Source: Anniella stebbinsi
Taxonomy: Eukaryota > Chordata > Lepidosauria > Squamata > Anniellidae
Direction: 5' to 3'
Assembly: GCA_029215795.1 (NCBI GenBank)
Contig: JARDYH010000004.1
Coordinates: forward strand, 213,692,517-213,756,516
Length of the DNA: 64,000 nt
In this document: in pieces, positions 55,090-64,000 of the stretch
Numbering within the stretch: position 1 is the stretch's first letter
How the letters are laid out: every line of letters begins with the position of its first letter
Program-made: the position numbers and the translations under genes
Notes under the pieces: generated by a model
What the model saw: the letters and a program-made list of their open reading frames with translations, nothing else
Told to the model about the DNA's origin: nothing
The model's database searches: none

Positions 55090-55870
55090 GTGCAGGCTCT
55101 GGGCTTTGGGGGGGGGGATTGGGCAAGGCACCCTCAATGCCCCCTCCCTCGTTGAGACTACCTTCTTGCTCTTGCTCCTCATCCTCTTTCTCATCATAAT
55201 TGCCACTTTCTTGCCTGACAGGCAGAGAGCCAATGAGCAAGTAAACAGTGGCATCTGCTTCTCCTCCTTCTGACCTCCACCATTATCTGAGCCAGAGCGA
55301 GAGGCGAGTGAACAAGCAGGGTTCAGTTTCATTTCATTTATTACATTCCTATACTGATCAATAGCCAAAGCTCTCTGGAAAATTTGCAAACACCTTAAAA
55401 ATACAGTATTACGCATTATATAAAAACAGATTGGCTGCCAATGTATAGAAACAGGGCAGACGCACACATACACATATATCTAAACATGATCCCATGACCT
55501 GGTTAAAAACCTCGTCCGATGCTGCCATATGCCTGGGAGTAGAGGCAATAACTTGGCACCAAAAAGATAACAATGTTGATGCCAGGCAGGCCTCATTGAG
55601 GAGTTCATTCCATATTTGATGGGGCTGCCACCAAGAAAGCCCTCTCCTTTGTTGCCCCTTTCCAAGTCTCCCTTAGAGGGGGGAGGGTCTTAGATAATGA
55701 GTTCAGTGTATGAGTAAGTTCATGCCGGGAGAGGCGCTCTGTCATGTATTGCAATGGTGAAGAGGAGAAGCAACTCCAGGGGGCTCTTGTTAGAGGATCC
55801 CTGTGTGGGGTGTGGGTCCTTGGCAAATGCCCAGCCATGCTGACCCTTGATGGTGGCCCTGGCCAGGGGA
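55090..55870 (+). repeat. Unclassified dispersed repeat X, copy 2, interrupted
   Basis: Matches 14,405-14,790 on both sides of a 424-bp insertion (55,325-55,748): before it 'agtgaacaagcaggg', after it 'attgcaatggtgaagaggag' and 'ccagggggctcttgttag'. The middle also keeps 'gcatctgcttctcctccttc'. No conserved frame and no obvious termini. Confidence 0.65.
55325..55748 (-). mobile_element. LINE 3' end nested in repeat X, antisense
   Basis: Opens 'tttcatttcatttattacat', an antisense LINE tail, and continues 'gtccgatgctgccatatgcc', 'gaggagttcattccatattt' and 'aaagccctctcctttgttgc', words found in squamate L2-related 3' regions. The uninterrupted copy at 14,630 shows the empty site. Confidence 0.6.
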
Positions 55871-57593
55871 GCTTTTGTTCTTCCTCAGCTTTTGCCCAGG
55901 TGAGCTCACCTGACTCAGGGCTTGGATACCAGTGTGATATATTTTTACAGTTTGGAATTGTCCATTGGAATAGTCTTTACTTGGTAGGTCCAACCAGAGG
56001 AGCATTAACAGCATTTTTTTTAATTATATGAGCTTGCGCTCTGATAATCAGTTACTGTTCCTTCTGGATTCATTCTGAAGACATCTTCCTAATCCTAATA
56101 TGTGCTACTGAAGGAAACTAGAATTGAAACACATTTAGCATTTATTTGCGGGCATCTGTATTACTGTACATGATACTTACAATAAGTATCCTTCTCTGTC
56201 TTTCTGCATGCCTAGGCTGGGAATGTGACGTTTTAAAATTGCTTTACCACAACCATTGGTCCCTCTACAGTATTTGTTGTACTCTGTTCTAAATTTTAAT
56301 ATATGTTATTGTATTATTCTGTATAAATGTTTCCATTTTTCCAGTCACCTTTGACGTTTTTGTTCTGACCTTCTTATATCGAAGACTAATGAGTTAAAAG
56401 CATCTCATGTGGTGAATTTGCTGTGTCAAAAATACTACATGTGAATTGTCTCTATTTGACTGAAGGATAATGGGCTACCCGAGTGAATCAATCACCTCTT
56501 GAGGGTTCGGCGCTATCGTCCACCAACGAACGTTTCGATTGCGGAACGATAACTTTAAAATATATGTTTCCCCTAGGAAAGAAAGCCGTGCATTTTGATG
56601 TTGCAAGTGTTTGAGTTTTAATTGTCACGCCACATTTCCCTTACTCCGCTGTATTCATATGATGGACGATCGTGCAACGGTAAGAGACTGGTGGATTTCA
56701 TAGTAAGACAGTATTCGGCAAGGACAAAATATCCAGCGGTTGGATGGTATGGAGGAGTTATTCCTTGTTTGTTGGCCAGTTGGCATCGCTTACGGTGCTA
56801 ACAATTTTGTTAAACAATATGTTTCCGCGAGAGTTGTCAGGCTAGCAGATCTACCTGCTAAGGCAGTCGTTCCCACCTCAGCAGGTGCACACAAAAGTGT
56901 AGGTAATTATATGTTTGAAATATAGCTTTTCAAGACACCCCTTACACACTGCTCGCTCCTCTTCTCTGCTCGTTCAACAATATAATCTAGATGACATGGG
57001 TGGGAACATCTGGATGTTGGGTATCGTAACTGGACATGGGGCAGATGCATACAATCGAGGTGGGGGTGGGGGGAAGCACAAACCTCCTTAGACTGTGTTG
57101 CCTCAAAATGCAGACAGGACAGATGTCTCCAGCATGCATCTCTCCAGTGTACCATGGTGAAGATGAAAATTGGGGGCCCTCCCCTCCTCAGCTAATCCAT
57201 GCCAGTCACATGAGGAAGAGAAAAGGCCTGATCTTCACTCCTATCACAGTGGTGTGGGTAGGGAGCTTTAAACCTCTCTGCCTGGAACACTACAATGGGA
57301 ATGAAAATTCCCCCACCCCCGTTCAGAAGGTCTGCATATGTCAGCTGAGGAGAGGCGGCTAAGAAAGGAAACTCTTGACCTTCAATTGATATAGAGGGAC
57401 ATCATTCAATGAAGGTACTCTGGTAATTTCATTATTTCCTTTTAACCTCTCACTGAAGTGCTCCATAGCTTTTTCCTCTTGTTCCAGATTTCAACAATTT
57501 TGAGTGAAGATGCCCAACATAATTCTGGAGGGGCAATGCAGCCAGACAGCCACACAGAGCATCTTTTCAGGAGGCACAGAGGGCCTTCAGAAC
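55871..57593. other. Unique-looking stretch with candidate conserved non-coding element
   Basis: 56,440-56,720 is non-repetitive, has unusually many intact CpGs for AT-rich DNA and contains homeodomain-like words ('gataatggg', 'gtttgagttttaattgtc'). No splice-flanked frame with a known domain. 56,950-57,590 shows nothing recognised. Confidence 0.4.
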
Positions 57594-58097
57594 TAGGGCT
57601 GTACACAGCCCTCCTTGCTTAGGAGGCCAACTTGGAGCTTCTGGATCAGCCCCGATTTGACTTGGTGTGCTTCTGGCCCATTTCAGATTCAGATCTGAAG
57701 GGAGATCAAGACACCCCAAAGTGGGCCAGGTGTTGAGGGTTCCTGGGTGCCCACCAAGCAGATGCTTGGCAGGCACCCAGGAAAGCCAGGTGCGAGGCTG
57801 ACCATGAGTCCATTGGACTTGCCCCCTCTTCTTCCTCCTTCTCTTCCTCCCCACTTGCCCCTAAACTTGGAGCTGCTGCCCTTACCCTCCCATGAGATCT
57901 ACCTGAGCCATCATGCAGCCACTTGTCCTCAGTGAGAGCTGCCATTTTAAAGAAAGATGATAATTCTGTTTCCTAGATCTAAGGTTACAAACTACAGCAG
58001 ATGATACAGTGCTGATCTGGATCTGGACTGAAGCAGGCCAACTCTGCCCGCTTCAGTTCATATTTGGGGTTTGGCCCCAAGGTAGTGCACAGCCCTA
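57594..58097. mobile_element. hAT-like element with TAGGGCTGTRCAC ends
   Basis: TIRs TAGGGCTGTACAC and GTGCACAGCCCTA (12 of 13). Flanking octamers TTCAGAAC and TTGAGAAC agree at seven of eight positions. 504 bp. The minus-strand frame 57,567-57,854 has no domain. A single matching end also occurs near 61,922. Confidence 0.8.
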
Positions 58098-58204
58098 TTG
58101 AGAACCTTGTCTTCCGATGCTCACATGGCCCTGCTCAGACATTGGGCAATAGTACTAGTCCAGGTGATAACTTTGGATGGGCAATTTCAAGGCTCCTCTT
58201 CTTA

Positions 58205-58480
58205 TTGATTGATTAGTTTAATAGTATTTATGAATCACTTATATTAAGGAAATTTCTAAGTCATGTACAAAAATGGGTCTACATCAAGAATGCCTGTTGT
58301 AAAAGGTATATTTTCAGTAGGTACTGAAAGCCTAGAAGGGTTTCTGCTTGCCAAATTTGTAGTGGTGGGCAGTTCTAGAGTGTGGGTGCTATGACACTAA
58401 AGACTCTATTCCAACCCATGATGGATCAAACCCCCAACTCATGGGTACCACCTGAAGGGCATCTCCTGATGAGCAGCCCT
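58205..58480 (-). mobile_element. LINE 3' region, antisense (L2-like)
   Basis: 'tatttatgaatcacttatat', 'tcagtaggtactgaaagcc' and 'caacccatgatgg' on the minus strand give a tail and pre-tail like the L2 copy at 3,627-3,785 (its 'tacctactgaaaac' and 'gtgattcataaat'). Confidence 0.5.
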
Positions 58481-59603
58481 TTTTCTAACAGTCCTTCAAA
58501 CAGAGGATTGTCTTTTATAAAGAGTAGAATACGGCTAACCTAATTTTCAAGCTGTACATGCATAGTGCTCCATACAAAACTTAGAAATGAAAACAAGGTC
58601 AATGGTGACTTCCTAATAATTCTGTTCCCTTCAGAAGCAAGACAAGGTAATTTGAATCTCCAAAATCTGGAGAGAAATTTGGATGAGAATTTCAGATGCA
58701 TCCTTAAGCCCAAGACCTCCCTTACCCTTCCTAGATCCATTATGGAATCCATCAAGTCCCCCCAACGGTCCTCTGTGAAGTGCCGCATTTAATTTATTTC
58801 CAGAATTTCGCAATCTTATTTTGAGGCGGGAATATGAATAACGCATTGTAGCCTTGCCTTAAATATTGCTTGAAATGAAATAAGTGATGTACCAATGCCT
58901 AGAGTAGCTGTCCTGCCATCCTGTTTTGTTTGGCTTTCAGAGAATTAAAAGAAACAATAAATGACAAAAGACCAAACTGTATTTCGTTAACCGTAAAATG
59001 ACCTTTTGTGAATAAAACGTCTCGATGATATGAGGATGTATGTTTTTAAGAAAAGAAATCGCACATGGGGGCATAGAATGACACACAATAGAGAGTAATT
59101 TCCCTGTGAATAGTAGCAGAATTTTAACTAGCTCCATCTTTCTGTGCCTTGGCTTGCTCCGGTGAGATACGTGATCTCATATCATATAACCAGCAAACTC
59201 TGTTTTCTGTCAATGCAAACCCGAAAAGAGACAAGAAGGGTTGGGAATAGCTAAACTTCCCAACAGGGCTCACACATGTGGAGGTTTTTGAATTAGCTCT
59301 GATAGTCGATGTTGTGTTTGAATCAAACCGAAGGTTAGGAGCGACTGTCAACCCCAGCCTTGCTTTCACACCCTAAATGGTGTGAAAAGGGGGAAATGAT
59401 GGTAGGAGTGCTAATGCATTTTGTTTGAAGTGTGGCTATGAGGATGGAAATGCAGAGGAAAGTGCAACTCTGGAGAAAGGCATAAAGACAAGCTTCTGGA
59501 TTTCATTTTCCTTCTTTCGTGGATAATAATTATAATTCTCCCAAAAGATAACAACACTGGTTTCACTTATCTGGCATAGATATTGTTGTTACACAGATTA
59601 TGT

Positions 59604-59638
<35 letters not shown>

Positions 59639-60130
59639 AAATGGTTTTGGTAATGCCACTTGCAAAATATGCTACACAGAATAGCTAGCAGGAAACTGTC
59701 ATTCTATGATTCACGAATGGCGCCTTGCCAGTAACGAGTGAGTGCAATTACCACCAATTTTCCTCCATTTAATTAGTGTGAAGGGGAAAAAAACTTATCT
59801 AAAAGGACCATGTTGATTCTTTTCATGGTGAGGAAGGTTCTGCCATGGATACTCTGCAGTGGGAAAAGATCCAAGTTGTTTAATGATAAAGCTGAATTTA
59901 TCATATAAGAAGACGTTCTAGAAATGATGACTTCCATTCAGGAGACATATGGAGTTTGGCATACTGGGAAAGGAGAGCCTATGGAATGATTGAAGTTATT
60001 GTACTTGCCTTCAGAGACATCTGTCATCATAATTTCTATAGTGAAAACATGTTATTATTTAATTGTATAGGCACCTAACAAGAACAAATACAACATGGAA
60101 TGAACCTATAAAACATGGCTGCTGAACTTC
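58481..60130. other. Unique-looking non-coding sequence
   Basis: No transposon recognised. 58,940-59,060 and 59,650-59,780 are candidates for conserved non-coding sequence. A (TG)n tract is at 59,605-59,637. Short frames on either strand have no domain. Confidence 0.35.
59605..59637. repeat. (TG)n microsatellite
   Basis: About sixteen TG units, uninterrupted. Confidence 0.9.
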
Positions 60131-60639
60131 TTTTAGCCTCAGGTAGGGATGTTGCGGGCACTTGATGGTACAGGAGTCTGATGGACTCCCCTGCATCTCC
60201 CTCCTGGACCCAGTTTGCCAGACCATGGCGCATTCACGGGCCCGCACTTCGAGCGCCCACATGGCCCCACGAGCCGTCCACGCTCATCAGGAGCCTCCAC
60301 TTCTGCGCACAATGAAGACTCCAGAAATTAGGCATTTTCCACATCGTGTAAATGGCAGCTGTAAAAGCCCCATTTATGCAGTGTGGGAAATAAGCAATTT
60401 CCAGAGCCTCTATTGTATGCAACTCTGGAGGCTCTGGAAAGTGTGGATTTCCTACTTTGCATAAATGGAGACTTTATGGCCACCATTTACACAACATGGA
60501 ATTTACATGATTTAAGGAACCTCCATCGTGCACGGTGTATAAAATAAGTGGGTTAAAAAATGATGACTAAAACAGCCAGTTTAATACAGCAGCAGCAGCA
60601 GATAAAATAGATCAGTTGGCAAGCCAAAGGCTCATCCAA

Positions 60640-61110
60640 ATGCAAAGGTCTTTTCTTGATGTGTGAAGACCCCTAAAGAGGGGAGCGAAATGGGCCTCTC
60701 TAGGAAGGGCCTGGATGCAGCCACTAAAAGGACCTTTGCCAAGTCTCTGCTGAACACACTCCAGATGGTGGTGGAACACAGAGGAAGACTTCTCACAAAG
60801 ATCTTAAAACCTGGGCAGGTGCATTTGGGAGAATATACCATTTCTGGGTAATATAACCAGCTTGTTCTTGGAAATGGACCAGTGCTTGGAAATGGTCCAG
60901 TAGCTAGTCAAGCTCTTGTCACAAAGGAATCTCATACACCCACCAATTGACCCTGATCACTAGCCTGTCTGAAGTATAGTAAACCAGCAGAAGTTTCCAC
61001 ACACCCATCAGCCCAATGTAGAGTGTATTACAGTAGCCCAAAAGAGATGTAACATCATGGTCAGATCAGACATCTCTAGGAAAGGATTTGTGTTTTACTA
61101 GTAAGGCTGG
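60640..61110 (-). mobile_element. L2-like LINE fragment, antisense
   Basis: 'acccctaaagaggggagc', 'ctctaggaagggcc' and 'agtgtattacagtagccc' are antisense words of L2 ORF2 (the CNALYVGL region is at 61,020-61,045). Open frames here are short and lack the L2 protein pattern. Confidence 0.45.
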
Positions 61111-61293
61111 AGACACACGGTCAATTTTTGGACAGCTTAACATTATTCCATAGAAGATCTAGTGAGAATGAAATGGGCAGCTGGGGGTGGGGGACAGAGT
61201 CAGGAATGAATCCACTGGCCCCATCCATGCTTTCATCTGACCTCTGTCCAGGAAGTCAGACAAACATCTGAAGGCCTTATGCATTTATTTAAG

Positions 61294-61336
<43 letters not shown>

Positions 61337-61344
61337 TAATAATA
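61294..61344. repeat. (AAT)n microsatellite
   Basis: About sixteen AAT units with one TGATAA interruption, just upstream of the CR1 end. Confidence 0.9.
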
Positions 61345-61364
61345 TATCCTACACCCAACAACGA

Positions 61365-61785
61365 GGATGATCTGGGGTCTGGAAACAAATCCCTATGAGG
61401 AAAGACTGAAAGAACGGCATGTTTAGCCTTGAGAAGAGAAGTCTGAAGGGAGACATGATAGTACTCTTCAAGTACTTGAAAGGTTGTCACACAAAGATGG
61501 ACCAGGAACTTTTCTCGATCATTCCAGAACGCAGGACACGGAATAATGCGTGCAAGTTACAGGAAGCCAGATTCCACCTGGACATCAGGAACAACGTCCT
61601 GACTGATAGAGCAGTACGACAATTACCTAGGGAGGTGGTGGGCTCTCCCACACTAGAGACATTCAAGAGGCATCTGGACAGCCATCTGTCAGCTATGCTT
61701 TAAGATGGATTCCTGCATTGAGCACAAGGTTGGACTCGATAGCCTTCTAGGCCCCTTCCAACTCTACTATTCTATGATTCTTTCA
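61365..61785 (+). mobile_element. CR1 LINE, ORF2 C-terminus and 3' end
   Basis: 61,419-61,703 encodes the CR1 C-terminal tail: SLEKRSLKGDMIVLFKYLKG, ARFHLDIRNNV, VRQLPREVVGSPTLETFKRH and the terminal LDSHLSAML. The short 3' UTR ends 'aactctactattctatgat', the ATTCTATGAT 3' repeat typical of CR1. 5'-truncated; the surviving frame is intact, so it is fairly young. Confidence 0.88.
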
Positions 61786-62291
61786 AAAGAACCAAAATTC
61801 AGTGATTAAGACATGATCAAACTACAGTAGTAATAAAAGAGGATGTGTCTGTCCGTCCACCATCTGTCGGTGCCATAGCACCGAGACTATAAAACCTAGA
61901 CATCTGAAACTTAGGGGACCCTAGGGCTGTGCACTCTGGGCAATTTTGTTTCTTTTAAATACAATAGTTAATTTTAATTAATTTAAATGTGTCCATGTGT
62001 TTGAAGTCTGAGTAACATCTTCAGGCACTAGGGGCAGACCTCCCTAACCAGCAGATAGCTTTGCAGTTTCAAGACGGGAGATTAGTAAACCAAGGAACAG
62101 AACTCTATGCCTGTCCCTGCTCCTAGTGTGCCTCAGGTAATAGAGTGGATAGGGGTGAGCTAGAGGGGTGCAGCATGGAATGGACCATGCCTAGGGGGGC
62201 CAGCAGGCATGATTTTACTCAGAGAGGGCACAATGTGTCCAACTCTGACTGCTGTGTAAGTTTGCTTGAAGGCGCCACTGTTTCAATCCAT
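61786..62291. other. Non-coding sequence, no firm call
   Basis: 61,915-61,945 has one hAT-like end ('cctagggctgtgcactctgg', compare 57,594). Nothing else recognised. Confidence 0.35.
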
Positions 62292-62850
62292 GTGACCAGA
62301 AACCCACAAGCAGGACATGGTGCAACAGCACTCTCCTACCCATGTTCCCCAGCAACTGGTGTATATAGGCTTACTTAGGGTGACCAGATAAAATCCAGGT
62401 CAGGGCTCCTGTAACTTTAACAGTTGTAGAGCAAGGGGAATTTCAGCCAGTGTCATTTGTATGCAATTAGTTCCTGGTGAAATTCCCTCTTCATCACAAC
62501 AGTTAAAGTTGCAGGGGCCCTGCCTTCTTTTGTATATGGTCACTCTAGTATAGTGCCTGCACCTTTAACTGTTGTGATGAAGAGAGAATTTCACCAGGAA
62601 CTAATTGCATACAAATTACTCTGGCTGAAATTCCCTTTTCTCTACAACTGTTAAAGTTACATGAGCCCTGACCTGGATTTTATCTGGTCACCCTAGGCTT
62701 ACTGCCTCTAATACTGGAGGTAGCACATAGCCATCAAGATTAGTAGCCATTGATAGCCTTCTCTTCCAGGAATTTATCCAACCCCTTTTAAAGCCATCCA
62801 AATTGGTGGCCATCGCTACGTCTACAGTTTAACTATGTGCTGTGTATTTC
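62292..62850 (-). mobile_element. CR1-like LINE 3' end, antisense, interrupted
   Basis: 'gaccagaaacccacaagcag' to 'ggtgtatataggcttact' (62,292-62,375), then after the foldback 'ggcttactgcctctaatact' to 'aagccatccaaattggtggc' (62,696-62,850). Same family as 26,749 and 43,020. The interruption gives the clean empty site 'ataggcttactgcctc'. Confidence 0.75.
62376..62695. mobile_element. Foldback hAT-like element, subfamily B, perfect 8-bp TSD
   Basis: 320 bp. The left end TAGGGTGACCAGATAAAATC and right end GATTTTATCTGGTCACCCTA are perfectly inverted. TSD GGCTTACT at 62,368-62,375 and 62,696-62,703, inside a CR1 tail whose uninterrupted form is known from 26,900. The 8-bp TSD supports hAT mobilisation. 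Each arm is an inverted copy of a 170-bp unit. Non-coding. Confidence 0.92.
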
Positions 62851-63675
62851 ACTATGCACATAGTTTAAGCACGCACATAGTCATTTAGTTTGTGCATAGT
62901 TTATGGGCAAACTACATGAATGAAATAATTGGATTAGATGGACTTGTTTAGGCATTTACTCTGCAGTAACACATACACATGCACACACATGCACAGAGAG
63001 AGGGAGAGAGTCTAGAGTCTAGAAAACCACTGTACAATTGTTTTTACAACATATTGCTTCGGCTCTGATGTGTCCAAACTATTCCAGTGTGATCTCTCTC
63101 TCCCCTCCCCTTTTAACTTGGGAGTGCAGTTGTCAACAACAGAGAGGTGGTTCCTTGACTGTTTGCTGAGAAATTGCACTAAAACCTTTTTAGTATGGAT
63201 CACTTCATCTAGCAGTGTAGGAGAACAGACGGGAATCTCAGCTCCCGAAGCCAATTCCCAGTCTTGTGTCTAATAGGTGAAACACAATTTCCTACTCGCT
63301 CTTCAGTTTGTGGAAAGATTAGACCCCCTACTAGGAAATATACGCTCACATTCTCTTTACCACAAGCACTCCTTTAACGGGAAACATAACGAATTGCTTT
63401 TCACAGGTAGTTACATTCTAATTACACCTAAGAGAAATGAGAGAGCATGGTTCTGTAGGTGGAGAGGAGGAGGGGACATGGTATAATTTCTAAGCTTTTC
63501 AGTGCCTGAGTTCACAGGAAAAAGCTTGGCTAGGTCACCAGGAATCATTCATTTCAGATAATGTGAAAAGACAGGACCACCATTTTTTCCCCTCTATTTG
63601 AATATGATACCGAAGACACCCAAGAGTTTTTGAGTCTTCTGCAAATTCTGGGTATTTAGGGACGTTCCCTAAACA
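62851..63675. other. Non-coding sequence, no feature recognised
   Basis: Includes a GA-rich tract near 62,995-63,012. The minus frame 63,012-63,254 has no domain signature. Nothing else recognised. Confidence 0.35.
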
Positions 63676-63995
63676 TAGGCTGACCATCTGAAAAGGAGGA
63701 CAGGGCTCCTGTAACTTTAACTGTTGTAGAGAAAAGGGAATTTCAGCCAGTGTCATTTGTAGGCAATTAGTTCCTGGTGAAATTCCCTCTTCATCACAAC
63801 TGTTAAAGTTGCAGGGGCCCTGCCTTCTTTTGTATACGGTCACTCTAGTATAGTGCATGCACCTTTAACTGTTGTGATGAAGAGGGAATATCACCAGGAA
63901 CTAATTGCATACAAATGACACTGGCTGAAACTCCCTTTTCTCTACAACTGTTAAAGTTACATGAGCCCTGACCTGGATTTTATCTGGTCAGCCTA
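63676..63995. mobile_element. Foldback hAT-like element, subfamily B, TSD cut by window end
   Basis: 320 bp, same length and orientation as 62,376-62,695. TIRs TAGGCTGACC and GGTCAGCCTA. The left flank is CCTAAACA (63,668-63,675); the right flank shows CCTAA before the window ends, five of five matching. The subterminal left arm ('atctgaaaaggaggacaggg') differs in type from the right arm ('cctgacctggattttatc'). Confidence 0.9.
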
Positions 63996-64000
63996 CCTAA

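Noticed and set aside
1..64000. CRISPR array or bacterial-type operons
   Set aside because: No evenly spaced direct repeats with unique spacers. Repeat content is that of a vertebrate genome.

Overview
The window looks like nuclear DNA from a squamate reptile, most likely a lizard. The evidence is the repeat content. There are four Sauria-type tRNA SINEs, many L2 and CR1 LINE pieces, an R4-type LINE 3' end, a DIRS tyrosine-recombinase retrotransposon, tRNA-Ala-headed SINEs, and many short palindromic DNA transposons. AT-rich microsatellites and strong CpG decay fit the same picture. I recognise no host protein-coding exon and no tRNA or rRNA gene. The only convincing long reading frames belong to transposons.

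Layout: 1-22,900 is intronic or intergenic-type sequence full of old LINE, SINE and MITE pieces, including an antisense L2 with reverse-transcriptase sequence at about 15,960-17,960. A CpG island at about 22,930-24,320 is the only candidate promoter or first-exon region. 24,320-31,200 is ordinary sequence with nested SINE/CR1 insertions and foldback elements. 31,211-37,271 is one almost full-length DIRS element. 37,942-39,479 is a GC-rich 1.5 kb element with inverted ends. 39,480-64,000 mixes unique-looking sequence with L2, CR1, R4, Sauria SINEs and at least five hAT-like elements, some with 8-bp target duplications, and ends in two closely spaced 320-bp foldback elements.

The DIRS element is the most complete system here. 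It has inverted terminal repeats, a gag-like ORF with a Cys/His cluster, reverse transcriptase (YLDD) with RNase H, an overlapping tyrosine recombinase (R, HxxR, Y), and an internal region complementary to both outer ends. In DIRS biology this internal region is the template for closing the circle that the recombinase integrates without target duplication. This copy carries two in-frame TGA stops and about four frameshifts, so it is inactive as read, but its ITRs differ only at three CpG sites, so it is fairly young.

The second theme is layered insertion: a SINE inside a hAT element, a foldback inside a CR1 tail, a small palindrome inside a foldback, a CR1 inside a SINE, and a hAT in an R4 tail. 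These give a relative order of activity for the families.
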